A stretch of DNA of 64,000 nucleotides from contig NZ_LMCM01000006.1 in the NCBI RefSeq assembly GCF_001426245.1, positions 552,839 to 616,838 of the forward strand, given 5' to 3'. The position numbers and the translations under genes were made by a program. Source of the DNA: Phycicoccus sp. Root101. GTDB lineage: Bacteria; Actinomycetota; Actinomycetes; Actinomycetales; Dermatophilaceae. This document shows, piece by piece, positions 41,282 through 50,091 of the stretch. Below the pieces are notes generated by a model, which made no database searches, was not told the origin of the DNA, and worked only from the letters and a program-made list of their open reading frames with translations. Position 1 is the first letter of the stretch. Each line of letters begins with the position of its first letter.

Positions 41282-42930
41282 TGAAGGTCATGGCCCAGAT
41301 GGCGATGGTGATGAACCTCGACAAGTGCATCGGTTGCCACACCTGCTCGGTGACCTGCAAGCAGGCGTGGACCAACCGGTCTGGCACGGAGTACATCTGG
41401 TTCAACAACGTCGAGACCCGGCCGGGTCTGGGCTATCCACGCACCTACGAGGACCAGGAGAAGTGGAAGGGCGGCTGGGAGCTCGACAAGCGCGGACGGA
41501 TGAAGCTCAAGGCGGGCGGGCGCCTGAAGAACCTCATGACGATCTTCTCCAACCCCGTCCTGCCCTCGATCGGTGAGTACTACGAGCCGTGGACCTACGA
41601 CTACTCGACCCTGACCGACGCCCCGGCGCAGGAGCAGACCCCGGTCGCACGACCCAAGTCCCTCATCAGCGGCAAGAACATGAAGATCGAGTGGTCGGCC
41701 AACTGGGACGACGACCTCGGAGGGTCGATGGCCACGGCCCACCGTGACCCGATGCTCAAGAAGATCGCCGACAAGGTGAAGTTCGAGTTCGAGCAGACCT
41801 TCATGTTCTACCTGCCCCGGATCTGCGAGCACTGCCTCAACCCGTCGTGTGCCGCGTCCTGCCCCAGCGGCGCGATCTACAAACGCGAGGAGGACGGCAT
41901 CGTCCTGGTCGACCAGGAGAAGTGTCGTGGATGGCGCAAGTGCGTCTCTGGTTGCCCCTACAAGAAGATCTACTTCAACCACCGCACCGGCAAGGCCGAG
42001 AAGTGCACGTTCTGCTTCCCGCGCATCGAGGTCGGGCTGCCGACCGTCTGCGCGGAGACCTGCGTGGGGCGACTGCGATACATCGGGCTGATGCTCTACG
42101 ACGCGGACAAGGTCCTCGCGGCCGCCTCGACCACCGATGACGAAGGTCTCGTCGAGGCCCAGCGAGACGTGTTCCTGGACCCCTTCGACCCCGAGGTGAT
42201 GCGCGAGGCAGAGCGGGCGGGCATCGCCCGGGACTGGGTCGACGCCGCCCAGCGCTCCCCCATCTACGCGCTCATCAACACCTTTCGCGTCGCCCTGCCC
42301 CTGCACCCGGAGTACCGCACCATGCCGATGGTCTGGTACATCCCGCCGCTGTCCCCGGTGGTGGACGTCGTTGCCGAGACCGGCGAGGACGCCGAGGACA
42401 CGGGCAACCTCTTCGCTGCCATCGACGCCCTCCGGATCCCGGTCGAGTACCTCGCGGAGCTGTTCACCGCCGGTGACGTCGGGCCCGTCGACGCGGTGCT
42501 CAAGAAGCTCGCAGCCATGCGCTGCTACATGCGCGACATCAACATGGGGCGCGACCCGGACGCGTCCATCCCCGCCGCGGTGGAGATGACCGAGGAGCAG
42601 ATGTACGACATGTACCGACTCCTCGCGATCGCCAAGTACGACGAGCGGTACGTCATCCCACCGGCGCATGCCGAGCTGGCGCACTCCCTGGAGGAGCTGT
42701 CGACGGAGTGCTCCGTCTCGGACTACGGCGGCGGGCAGCAGGACGTCTTCGGCGAGGGGTCCGGAACGCCCACTCCGGTGGCGGTCGAGAACTTCCAGAT
42801 GCTCCAGGCCCGGCAGACCTCCGACTCCCTTGCGGGACCGGTCAACAAGGCGGGACGCGTCAACCTGCTCAACTGGGACGGCAAGGGCTCACCCCCCGGC
42901 ATGTTCCCGCCGACCGGGTCCGACTCATGA
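41281..42930 (+). CDS. narH: Respiratory nitrate reductase beta subunit
   Basis: 549 residues, ATG overlapping the narG stop by one base (TGATG). Four cysteine groups bind its clusters: 'CIGCHTCSVTC' near residue 16, 'CEHCLNPSCAASC' near 185, 'CRGWRKCVSGC' near 220 (the Trp replacing one Cys, as expected for the [3Fe-4S] centre) and 'CTFC...CAETC' near 245-265. It relays electrons from NarI to NarG. All residues are present. Confidence 0.97.
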   Translation: MKVMAQMAMVMNLDKCIGCHTCSVTCKQAWTNRSGTEYIWFNNVETRPGLGYPRTYEDQEKWKGGWELDKRGRMKLKAGGRLKNLMTIFSNPVLPSIGEYYEPWTYDYSTLTDAPAQEQTPVARPKSLISGKNMKIEWSANWDDDLGGSMATAHRDPMLKKIADKVKFEFEQTFMFYLPRICEHCLNPSCAASCPSGAIYKREEDGIVLVDQEKCRGWRKCVSGCPYKKIYFNHRTGKAEKCTFCFPRIEVGLPTVCAETCVGRLRYIGLMLYDADKVLAAASTTDDEGLVEAQRDVFLDPFDPEVMREAERAGIARDWVDAAQRSPIYALINTFRVALPLHPEYRTMPMVWYIPPLSPVVDVVAETGEDAEDTGNLFAAIDALRIPVEYLAELFTAGDVGPVDAVLKKLAAMRCYMRDINMGRDPDASIPAAVEMTEEQMYDMYRLLAIAKYDERYVIPPAHAELAHSLEELSTECSVSDYGGGQQDVFGEGSGTPTPVAVENFQMLQARQTSDSLAGPVNKAGRVNLLNWDGKGSPPGMFPPTGSDS

Positions 42931-43637
42931 GCGACCGCAGACCTGCTCCCACGCTGCCCCCCGACCAGCTGACCATCGTGTGGCAGTCGGTCTCCCTCCT
43001 GCTCGACTACCCCGACGACCGGCTCCCGGACCGGGTCGCGCTCGTCCGATCGGCATCGCGCGACGTGTCCCCGGTCATCCGCGACTCCCTCACGACCTTC
43101 CTCGACCACGTCGAGCAGACACCCCTGCCTGAGCTCCAGGCCGACTACGTGGAGACGTTCGACACGCGTCGTCGCTGCAACCTGTTCCTCACGTACTTCG
43201 CGCACGGTGACACCCGCAAGCGTGGGATGGCGCTGCTGCGCTTCAAGCAGACCTACCTGCAGGCAGGTTTCGAGCTCGATGACGCGGAGCTGCCTGACCA
43301 CCTCTGCGTCGTGCTCGAGTTCGCGGCCACGGTCGACCGGGCCCGCGGTCGGGACCTGCTCCTCGACCACCGCGCCGGCCTGGAGCTGTTGCGGCTCTCG
43401 TTGCGCGACATGGGTTCTCCGTGGGCCGACCTCATCGACGCGGTCACTACCACCCTGCCCAAGCTGCGTGGCGACGAGCGGGACGCAGTTCGACGGCTGG
43501 CCGCAGAGGGCCCACCCGAGGAGGAGGTCGGGCTCGCCCCGTTCGCCAGCCCGCAGTTCAGCCCCGGCGCCTCCAGCGGCGAGGTCGCCGGGTCCATCCA
43601 GCTGCCCATGCCCTCGTTCCCCGGAGCCCGGACATGA
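42927..43637 (+). CDS. narJ: Nitrate reductase assembly chaperone
   Basis: 236 residues of the all-helical NarJ/TorD fold: 'VWQSVSLLLDYPDD', 'PELQADYVETFDTRRRCNLFLTYFAHGDTRKRGMALLRFKQTYLQAGF' and 'ELPDHLCVVLEFAA'. NarJ binds apo-NarG and helps insert the Mo cofactor before membrane attachment. The start overlaps the narH stop (ATGA) and the stop overlaps narI. The C-terminal 40 residues are low-complexity. Confidence 0.95.
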   Translation: MSDRRPAPTLPPDQLTIVWQSVSLLLDYPDDRLPDRVALVRSASRDVSPVIRDSLTTFLDHVEQTPLPELQADYVETFDTRRRCNLFLTYFAHGDTRKRGMALLRFKQTYLQAGFELDDAELPDHLCVVLEFAATVDRARGRDLLLDHRAGLELLRLSLRDMGSPWADLIDAVTTTLPKLRGDERDAVRRLAAEGPPEEEVGLAPFASPQFSPGASSGEVAGSIQLPMPSFPGART

Positions 43638-44362
43638 GCGTGTTCTTCTTCGTCATCTTTCCATACGTCTGCCTGACGACCTTCGTCGTCGGACACCTGT
43701 GGCGCTACCGCTACGACAAGTTCGGCTGGACCACCCGGTCGTCCCAGCTCTACGAGAACCGACTGCTGCGGATCGGGAGCCCGCTGTTCCACTTCGGCAT
43801 GCTCGGGGTCGTCGGTGGCCACATCATCGGTCTCCTCGTGCCGGAGTCCTGGACCGAGGCGGTAGGGATCAGTGAACACGGCTACCACGTGGTGGCCGTG
43901 GCGGGAGGCCTCGTCGCCGGGCTGGCGGCCCTGGTGGGCATGGTCATCCTCATCTATCGCCGCCGCACCGTGGGGCCGGTGTTCTCCGCGACCACCGTGA
44001 TGGACAAGGTGATGTACGCGTTCCTGGCCGTCGTCATCGTCCTGGGCATGTGGAACACCATTGCCGGGTCGATCCTGACCATCGGTGGCGAGTACAACTA
44101 CCGCGAGGGCGTGTCGGTCTGGTACCGCTCGTTCCTGGCCTTCCAGCCTGACGCGTCCCTGATGGCAAGGGCACCACTGGGCTTCCAGCTGCACGCGCTC
44201 GTCGCCTTCGGGCTCTTCGCACTGTGGCCCTTCACCCGGCTCGTGCACGTGTTCAGCGCGCCAGTCGGCTACCTCACCCGGCCCTACATCGTCTACCGCA
44301 GCCGCGACGACGACCAGCTCGGCAGCCACCGGGACCGGCGAGGCTGGGATCGCGTCAGCTGA
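43634..44362 (+). CDS. narI: Respiratory nitrate reductase gamma subunit (cytochrome b)
   Basis: 242 residues, five membrane helices. Histidines that should hold the two b hemes lie in 'GSPLFHFGMLGVVGGHIIGLLV' (helix II) and 'GFQLHALVAFGLFALWPFTRLVHVFSAP' (helix V). The N-terminus faces outside with 'MSVFFFVIFPYVCLTTFVVGHLWRYRYDKFGW'. It oxidises menaquinol and anchors NarGH. The narKGHJI operon is complete with 4-nt or 1-nt overlaps throughout; no FNR-like box could be seen ahead of it. Confidence 0.96.
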   Translation: MSVFFFVIFPYVCLTTFVVGHLWRYRYDKFGWTTRSSQLYENRLLRIGSPLFHFGMLGVVGGHIIGLLVPESWTEAVGISEHGYHVVAVAGGLVAGLAALVGMVILIYRRRTVGPVFSATTVMDKVMYAFLAVVIVLGMWNTIAGSILTIGGEYNYREGVSVWYRSFLAFQPDASLMARAPLGFQLHALVAFGLFALWPFTRLVHVFSAPVGYLTRPYIVYRSRDDDQLGSHRDRRGWDRVS

Positions 44363-44418
44363 TCACCCACGTGCGGGACACGTCGACGTCCCCACCCACC
44401 CCTAGCTCAGGAGCAAAC

Positions 44419-44751
44419 GTGCAGAAGCAGTCACTGACGGCACTGGCCCGACACCAGCTGCAGATGGCATCGACCGCCTCCAGCGGTCGCAGCGCCCACA
44501 CGGTCTACGGGGGCAACGAGCACGTCCTGCGTCAGACCCTCATCGCACTCGCGGCCGGGAGCAGACTGGATGACCACGAAAACCCAGGCGAAGCCACCCT
44601 GCAGGTGCTCCAGGGACGGGTCACCCTCATCGCCGGCGACGACAGCTGGAACGGATCGCCGGGCGACCTCCTGTTCATCCCCGACTCCCGACACGCCCTG
44701 CACGCAGTCGAGGACTCGGTCATCCTGCTGACCGTGGCCAAGAAGACGTGA
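44419..44751 (+). CDS. Cupin-domain small protein
   Basis: 110 residues from a GTG with AGGAG upstream. The single cupin barrel is visible in 'LRQTLIALAAGSRLDDHENPGEATLQVLQGRVTLIAGDD' and 'GDLLFIPDSRHALHAVEDSVILLTVAKK'. Metal ligands fit H-x-E-x-G-E and a late His. It lies 57 nt after narI and probably belongs to the operon. Cupins of this kind after nar genes are common and may sense or buffer reactive nitrogen; that is an inference. Confidence 0.82.
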   Translation: MQKQSLTALARHQLQMASTASSGRSAHTVYGGNEHVLRQTLIALAAGSRLDDHENPGEATLQVLQGRVTLIAGDDSWNGSPGDLLFIPDSRHALHAVEDSVILLTVAKKT

Positions 44752-44807
44752 CATCGGTACCGACTGAAGGCGTCATGATCGCGCGACCGGGGACGAGGCC
44801 CTAGACG

Positions 44808-45278
44808 ATGTGCCACTACTGCGGATGCCGCGACATACCGCTGATCCGGGACTACATCGCCGAACACGAACGCGCGACCAACCTGGGAGGCGACGCAGTG
44901 CGCGCGCTCGACCGCGGTGAGCTGACCGAAGCCACCGCACTGCTGCTCGCCATGGCCGCCGAGCTGCGTTCCCACTGGCAGGGAGAGGAGAACGGCCTGT
45001 TCGCCGTGATGCGTCGTGACGAGCTCTTCGCCGAGCACATCGGGCCACTGGTGAAGGAGCACCGCGAGCTGGAGACACTGCTCGACGCATGTGATCTCAC
45101 CAAGCCCTCCGATCAGGCACGTGTGCGCACTGCGGTCTTCGAGCTGCACGAACACATCGCCAAGGAGGAGGACGGACTCTTCCCCGCAGCGCTGGTGACC
45201 CTCAGTGGCGATGAATGGGACGCCTCCATGCAGGCGTGGCACGAGGCGCACCCCAAGGACCTCATGATCGGCGAGTAG
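44808..45278 (+). CDS. Hemerythrin HHE-domain protein
   Basis: 156 residues. An N-terminal 'MCHYCGCRDIPLI' with three cysteines precedes a four-helix HHE domain whose iron ligands are in 'RDYIAEHERAT', 'LRSHWQGEENGLF', 'LVKEHRELETL' and 'ELHEHIAKEEDGLFPAAL'. Bacterial HHE proteins bind a di-iron centre and handle O2 or nitric oxide. Its place after nar genes suggests defence against nitric oxide made during nitrate respiration. No binding site is obvious before the ATG. Confidence 0.87.
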   Translation: MCHYCGCRDIPLIRDYIAEHERATNLGGDAVRALDRGELTEATALLLAMAAELRSHWQGEENGLFAVMRRDELFAEHIGPLVKEHRELETLLDACDLTKPSDQARVRTAVFELHEHIAKEEDGLFPAALVTLSGDEWDASMQAWHEAHPKDLMIGE

Positions 45279-45462
45279 CCTGCCCTTCTCGGCCTGAACG
45301 TCCGCTCATGACCCGATCCGTCCGCCAAAGCGATGCCTCGAACTGCAGCGACTTACCGCCCGAATGCCGCGACGGTGCTCAGGTAAACGTGGTGCACGCC
45401 GACACGGTCCGTCGGCGCGTCACATGGATCTTTTCAAGAGCTCCGGTGCCTACGCTGTGCCA

Positions 45463-45861
45463 ATGGCGGTCAATCGAAGTCGCAGGGCGAGGATCGCCCG
45501 CCGACGCAAACGCCGGATGGACAGCGTCGCCCATGACCTCAGCGATGCCGAATGGGTTGCCCTGCAGGCGGCTTGGGGTGGTGGCTGCGCCTACTGCGGA
45601 GCCACCAACAAACCTCTTCAGCGGGACTGCGTTCTGCCCATCTCACGTGGCGGGCGGTACACGCTCGACAACGTCGCTCCGGCCTGTGGTTCCTGCAACT
45701 CGAGCAAGTGCAACGACGAGGTCACGGGCTGGCTGCGGCGCAAGCGGCTGGACGAGCGCGCCTTCTTGGTGCGCCACCTGGAGATCAAGCGCGCGCTCGC
45801 TATCCAGTTCCACGCCGTGCCCAACGCTGCCACGGAGGCGCAGGAAGCGAAGACCCTCTGA
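45463..45861 (+). CDS. HNH-type nuclease-like protein with altered active site
   Basis: 132 residues. The zinc knuckles 'CAYCGA' and 'CGSCNSSKCND' and the central 'RDCVLPISRGGRYTLDNVAPACGSCN' make an HNH fold. The usual D-H pair of the beta-beta-alpha-metal site reads D-C, so the general-base histidine is replaced by cysteine. The N-terminus is very basic. It may be inactive as a nuclease or use another residue. Close relatives in other actinobacteria may share this change. It follows the nar operon after a 180-nt gap. Confidence 0.78.
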   Translation: MAVNRSRRARIARRRKRRMDSVAHDLSDAEWVALQAAWGGGCAYCGATNKPLQRDCVLPISRGGRYTLDNVAPACGSCNSSKCNDEVTGWLRRKRLDERAFLVRHLEIKRALAIQFHAVPNAATEAQEAKTL

Positions 45862-45877
45862 GTTGCCGTGCGCGCGG

Positions 45878-46629
45878 TCAGGTTGACGAGGGCGCATTCG
45901 GGCGGAGGTGCTCCCTGAAGAACGCCGCGATACGCCGACGAGCATCCACAGTGGCCTCCTGGTCGTACCGGGTGCCCGAGCTCCGGGCCAGGAAGCGCAA
46001 GAACAGCGTCTGGTCTGCGGTTGCGTGATTGTTCATGAACCCGTGCCGGGCGCGGGGGTAGATCTTCACATCGTGCTGCACGTCGAACTCGGTCAGCAGG
46101 TTCTCCAGCCGTTCACCGGCCTTGGCGCCCAACGGGGACCTGTCAGCGCTGCCGAAGCTTCCGACGACCGGGCACGCGCGCGGCAGCCAGCCTGCGGCGT
46201 CCGAAGGGCAACCCCGTAGGTCACCGCCGAGGCGTCGAACCCGTGGCCTTCGGACAGTGCGATGGCGTACCCGCCGCCCATGCAGAAGCCGACCACGCCC
46301 ACGACACCTGTGCAGCCGACCTGGTCACGTAGCCATTGCCGTGCCGCCTCGATGTCGTCGAAGGTGCGCCCACGGCGAGGACCGAGCTCACGCATGATCG
46401 TGCGAAGGCAGCGCAGCCGGCTGCCCCAGTAGTACAGGTCAGGTGCGATCGCCAGAAAGCCTTCTCCGGCCAGCCAGTCCGCGTGGTGCCGCAGGTCCTG
46501 GCTCATGCCGGTGAAGTCGTGGATGATGACGACGCCTGGCCACGGCGGCGCCGTCGGGGGGATCGCCGCACAGGACGGCATCAGGCCGTGAGGAGTCTCG
46601 ATCTCGACCAGCGGCTCTGTCTCCCTGGC
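45878..46629 (-). pseudogene. Frameshifted dienelactone hydrolase
   Basis: The upstream half (to about 46215) reads 'GVVIIHDFTGMSQDLRHHADWLAGEGF', 'WLRDQVGCTGVVGVVGFCMGGGYAIAL' with nucleophile Cys in 'GFCMGG'. The downstream half continues in another frame with 'PSDAAGWLPRACPVVGSFGSADRSPLGAKAGERLENLL', 'HGFMNNH' (catalytic Asp and His). A single-base loss near 46213-46220 joins them. No start codon precedes the first half in frame ('EPLVEIETPHGLMPSC'), so the N-terminus may be damaged too. It is a dead gene, or one sequencing error could explain the shift. Confidence 0.8.
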
Positions 46630-46858
46630 TCAGTGTCGCGTCCAGGCCGTGCGGCGACCAGAGGGTGACGCAGGGAGCAGGGGATGATGGCGGTGGGCTG
46701 CGGCATTCAGCGCTGTGGATGCCGCGGCGCGTGCCAATCTGGCACTCAGGAAGGGGGACGCCTGGTGGCGCCTTCATCGCCTGACCGAGGCAGTCTCCAG
46801 ACCAGTCTTGTGAGCGCTCGATCTATTCGGCCGCCACCGACGCAGCGCAGCCGGCTCG

Positions 46859-47527
46859 TCAACGCTCAATCCGGGTGAGTGCCAGGAACTCCGTTCGCGT
46901 GCGCGCGTCCTCACGCAGGACGCCGAGCAGGCTCGAGGTGACCGTCGTGGTCCCCGGTGCCTGGACGCCGCGCAGAGTCATGCACAGGTGCTCTGCTTCG
47001 ATGACCACGCCGACACCGGCGGCCCCCAGCTGGTCGCGCAACCATGTGGAGACCTGGGTGGTCAGGCGTTCCTGCACCTGGGGTCTGCGGGAGAAGTGCT
47101 CCATAACGCGGGCCAGCTTGGACAGCCCCAGGATCCGTTCGCCGGGCAGGTAGCCGATGTGCGCGACGCCGATGAACGGCAGCATGTGGTGCTCGCACAC
47201 GGACCAAACGGCGATGCTGCGGGCCACGATCAGCTCGTCGTACCCGCCGTCGTTGGGGAACGTCGTCAGCTGGAACGGCCGTGGCGTCAAGAGCTCGGCC
47301 AGAGCCGACGCCATGCGCGCCGGGGTCTTGGTCATCGATTCGCTGTCCAGGTCCACACCGAGAGCGCGCAGCAGGTCGTGCGCCGCCGAGGTCGCCGCCA
47401 GAAGGTCGGGCCGTGGTACGGCTCCTGTACCGCCCCACCGCCCTCGCGGCTGTCGTCGTCCGGAGTGGGCGCCGTTCGCGTGGGGGTTCGGGTCCTCGTC
47501 GTTGAGGTCAATGGCTGAGGTGCTCAC
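46859..47527 (-). CDS. folE: GTP cyclohydrolase I
   Basis: 222 residues from a GTG overlapping the patatin stop (GTGA). The family signature is complete: 'SVCEHHMLPFIGVAHIGYLPGERILGLSKLARVMEHFSRRPQVQERLT' and 'VGVVIEAEHLCMTLRGVQ', with the zinc-binding Cys and His of 'CEHH' and the later Cys. It forms dihydroneopterin triphosphate from GTP. The gene lies away from folate genes, with a patatin and a DoxX protein, so it is probably a second folE with a non-folate role. The N-terminal 35 residues are disordered. Confidence 0.92.
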   Translation of the reverse strand: MSTSAIDLNDEDPNPHANGAHSGRRQPRGRWGGTGAVPRPDLLAATSAAHDLLRALGVDLDSESMTKTPARMASALAELLTPRPFQLTTFPNDGGYDELIVARSIAVWSVCEHHMLPFIGVAHIGYLPGERILGLSKLARVMEHFSRRPQVQERLTTQVSTWLRDQLGAAGVGVVIEAEHLCMTLRGVQAPGTTTVTSSLLGVLREDARTRTEFLALTRIER

Positions 47528-48489
47528 GCGAGCGTTCCTTTCATGAGTGCTGAGACGGCACGGGTGATGGGTGGGGCTGCGTGGTGGTGCGGGCCGTGGA
47601 TGGCGAGAACGCTTGCGGCGCCAGCGTTCTGGGTCGCGATCGTCGTCGCGTGGGCGGGCTGGTCCAACCAGTGGCGGGTGCTGGTCAACGCGCGGCGAAT
47701 GAGCGTGTTCGCGTGGGTGAAGTCGGCCGATGAGGTGGCCAGCGGGCAAAGGGGCGGGGCGATGTGCAGCCGGGCAGGGCCGGCATAGGCGCGCACCTCT
47801 TGGACGAGCTGCCGGTGCAGGAGCAGGTTCAGGGCGGTCAGACCCACCCCCAGTGCGGTGGCCGGGGGCGGTGCCGCGCACGGGTAGCCGGCCGGTAGGA
47901 GGTAGATGTCAGCAACCCCGTGCGCGTCGGCATACGCCAGCGCACCCGCGTGCCCGATCGCACCGTCGACCAGGGTCCGCCCACCGCGACGCACCGGGGG
48001 CAGCATCCCCGGCACGGCCGCGCTGGCAGCGACCGCGTCCACGACGGGGCCGCTGTCCAGCAACAGTGCTGCGCCGGTGACGATGTCGGTGGCCGTCACG
48101 GCAAGGCCGAGGCGTGCCCCCTCGAACGCTTCGTAGCCGAGGTGGGTGGTGAGGAGTAGACGCAACGGTCGAGACGAGAACATCGACGGCGCACCGCCCA
48201 CGGCCGCGCGGACCCAGCGCCGCGGTTCTGCGACGAACACGTCCTGACGGCGCATCCCAGTCCACAAGGCCGCCAATGAGGTCAGCCGCTGCCCGGTGGT
48301 GCCAGGCCCGGCCAGGTATGCGGCGTTCACCGCACCGACCGATGTGCCGACCAGCACATCGGGATCGATGCCGTGCTCGTGCAGGGCCGTCATCATCCCG
48401 ACCTGGACGGCTCCCAGGCTGCCGCCGCCGGTCAGGACGAACGCCGTCCTACCTGCGCCACCACGGACCGCGTTACCAGGGGCGCTCAT
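47524..48489 (-). CDS. Patatin-like phospholipase/lipid hydrolase
   Basis: 321 residues with all patatin elements: oxyanion 'VLTGGGSLGAVQVGMM', nucleophile 'VLVGTSVGAVNAAYLAG' (GxSxG) and the Asp of 'LVDGAIGHAG'. No signal peptide is present, so it acts on lipids from the cytoplasm. It starts 3 nt after the DoxX stop and overlaps folE at its end. A second, alanine/histidine-rich C-terminal part is weakly conserved. The substrate is unknown. Confidence 0.9.
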   Translation of the reverse strand: MSAPGNAVRGGAGRTAFVLTGGGSLGAVQVGMMTALHEHGIDPDVLVGTSVGAVNAAYLAGPGTTGQRLTSLAALWTGMRRQDVFVAEPRRWVRAAVGGAPSMFSSRPLRLLLTTHLGYEAFEGARLGLAVTATDIVTGAALLLDSGPVVDAVAASAAVPGMLPPVRRGGRTLVDGAIGHAGALAYADAHGVADIYLLPAGYPCAAPPPATALGVGLTALNLLLHRQLVQEVRAYAGPARLHIAPPLCPLATSSADFTHANTLIRRALTSTRHWLDQPAHATTIATQNAGAASVLAIHGPHHHAAPPITRAVSALMKGTLA

Positions 48490-48492
48490 GTC

Positions 48493-48942
48493 CTACGCCC
48501 TGCGAAGCGGCCAGAAGATGGCTCGAGAGTCGTACCTGGTCGCCAGTCGCTGCAGGGCGACAGCGGCCAGCAGCAGACCGAAGTCCCGAAGGGCGACGTC
48601 GTAGTAGCCGGGAATCAACAGCAGGTTGAGGATGATTCCCCCGAGCCAGCCGGCCACGACGATCCCGCCCAGACGTGGGTGGAAGGCGACGAGCAAGCCG
48701 GCCAACACTTCAACGACCCCGACGGCATACATGGCCTGATGGGGTGTGACGGGCAGCGGCCGGGCGATGACAGGGGCGAGGTACTTGTCCCAGTGGACGA
48801 GCAGGTTCGGGAACTTGTCGAGCCCGAACACGACGGGTGCGACCACGAACGCGGTACGAAGCACCAAGTACGCCTGGTACGAAGCGTCCCTCGGCGCGGG
48901 GTGGGGGACGTGGGTCTCGCGTGGGGTGAGAGTGGTGGCCAT
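48493..48942 (-). CDS. DoxX-family membrane protein
   Basis: 149 residues, four membrane helices, with 'VFGLDKFPNLLVHWDKYLAP', 'AVGVVEVLAGLLVAFHPRLGG', 'GGIILNLLLIPGYYDVALRDFGLLLAAVAL' typical of DoxX-like proteins. The ATG with GGAGG upstream sets the start and heads the DoxX-patatin-folE operon. The family is linked to oxidative stress and thiosulfate or quinone chemistry, without a firm function. Confidence 0.88.
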   Translation of the reverse strand: MATTLTPRETHVPHPAPRDASYQAYLVLRTAFVVAPVVFGLDKFPNLLVHWDKYLAPVIARPLPVTPHQAMYAVGVVEVLAGLLVAFHPRLGGIVVAGWLGGIILNLLLIPGYYDVALRDFGLLLAAVALQRLATRYDSRAIFWPLRRA

Positions 48943-49050
48943 GGTGGGTCCTCCAAGGACTGGCGGTGTCCTCCCGAGGCTGCGGGTCTGGCTGGCACGA
49001 GCGAGCGCGTGGGAGGCTGACACCGTGTTAGTGGTGACCGGTCCTCAAGG

Positions 49051-49079
49051 TCTTACCCGCCCAGCCGGTTCGGGTAAGA
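49051..49079. promoter_or_regulatory. Inverted repeat TCTTACCCG/CGGGTAAGA between divergent operons
   Basis: A perfect 9-bp inverted repeat with an 11-nt spacer lies between the DoxX operon and the sigma-factor operon. Each arm contains GGGTAA, resembling a SigB/F -10 box in both directions. It could be an operator or a pair of divergent promoters. Confidence 0.45.
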
Positions 49080-49108
49080 GGTTCGGCGCCGCGGGCAGCA
49101 AACACGGT

Positions 49109-49348
49109 ATGACCACCCATCGGACTCGCACCCCCGGGGCGTGCGCATTGCCCGGCCCACCGGTCGACGTCGTCGCCTGGCGGGCATGCCGACTGCGCGA
49201 AGCCGGCTTCCCCCTGCCACTGGCCGACGCCCTGGCGGCCCAACATGTCGACCTGCATGCGCTGCTGCAGCTCGTCGATGCGGGTTGTGCCCCCGATCTG
49301 GCCGCACGCATCCTGTCCCCGGCCGACGACACGAGAACCTCGTGGTGA
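49109..49348 (+). CDS. Small conserved hypothetical protein upstream of ECF sigma factor
   Basis: 79 residues. 'VDVVAWRACRLREAGFPLPLADALAAQHVDLHALLQLVDAGCAPDLAARIL' is a helical pattern that recurs in short actinobacterial proteins. The TGA overlaps the GTG of the sigma factor, so translation is coupled. No binding site is evident for its own ATG. It may be a partner of the sigma/anti-sigma pair. Confidence 0.7.
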   Translation: MTTHRTRTPGACALPGPPVDVVAWRACRLREAGFPLPLADALAAQHVDLHALLQLVDAGCAPDLAARILSPADDTRTSW

Positions 49349-50091
49349 CCGCCGTCAGGCGTGACGAGCACCGGCCCGACCGCCCGAGTCCTGGCTCCGA
49401 CAGGATCTCGGCGACGCCGATGACTGAGCGGGGCGAGCCTGCCGACTGGGTGGAGGCGCTCAGCACGCCCGGTCCCGGGCAGGTGCAGGCCTTGCACCTG
49501 CTGCACCAGTTGATGGTGCGCGCTGCAGCGCATCAGGTGTGGCGCATGCGGGCCGTCCTGCCCAACTCCTCACCAGGCGCCGTCGAGGTCATCGCCAACC
49601 AGGCCGCGGACGAGGCGATGACGGCCTTGTTGGCCAAGGTGCACACGTTCGAGGGCCGCAGCCGGTTCACCACGTGGGCGTACAAGTTCGCCATCCTCCA
49701 GGCCGCCACCGACGTACGCCGCGTGCAGTGGCAGCACCGTGAGGTCGAGTTGCACGACCTGGAACTGAGCGACCCGCCCACCGTCGGTCACGACAGTCCG
49801 GAACACCAGGCCGAAGCCAGCGACCTGGCACGGGCCGTCGCCCGTGCCATGCGCACCGCTCTCACGCCGCACCAGCGACGCGTCGCGCTCGCCCTGTTGG
49901 TCGACGACATCCCTATCGACGTCCTGGCCGACCGGCTCGGAACCAGCCGGGGGGCCCTGTACAAGACGGTCCACGACGTCCGGGTGCGCCTGCGCACCGA
50001 GCTCGCCAGCCGCGGCTACCTTCTCGATGCCACGGCAACCGTCGCTCCGAAGGACCAACCGATCCTCAGCAACCCGGCAGGTACGCCATGA
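49345..50091 (+). CDS. ECF-type RNA polymerase sigma factor
   Basis: 248 residues. Region 2 includes 'EVIANQAADEAMTALLAKVHTFEGRSRFTTWAYKFAILQAATDVRR'; region 4 includes 'ALTPHQRRVALALLVDDIPIDVLADRLGTSRGALYKTVHDVRVRLR'. The spacing is typical of group IV sigma factors. The GTG chosen overlaps the previous stop; an ATG 25 codons later is the alternative. The zinc anti-sigma gene starts inside its stop (ATGA), the usual arrangement. Confidence 0.9.
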   Translation: MTAVRRDEHRPDRPSPGSDRISATPMTERGEPADWVEALSTPGPGQVQALHLLHQLMVRAAAHQVWRMRAVLPNSSPGAVEVIANQAADEAMTALLAKVHTFEGRSRFTTWAYKFAILQAATDVRRVQWQHREVELHDLELSDPPTVGHDSPEHQAEASDLARAVARAMRTALTPHQRRVALALLVDDIPIDVLADRLGTSRGALYKTVHDVRVRLRTELASRGYLLDATATVAPKDQPILSNPAGTP

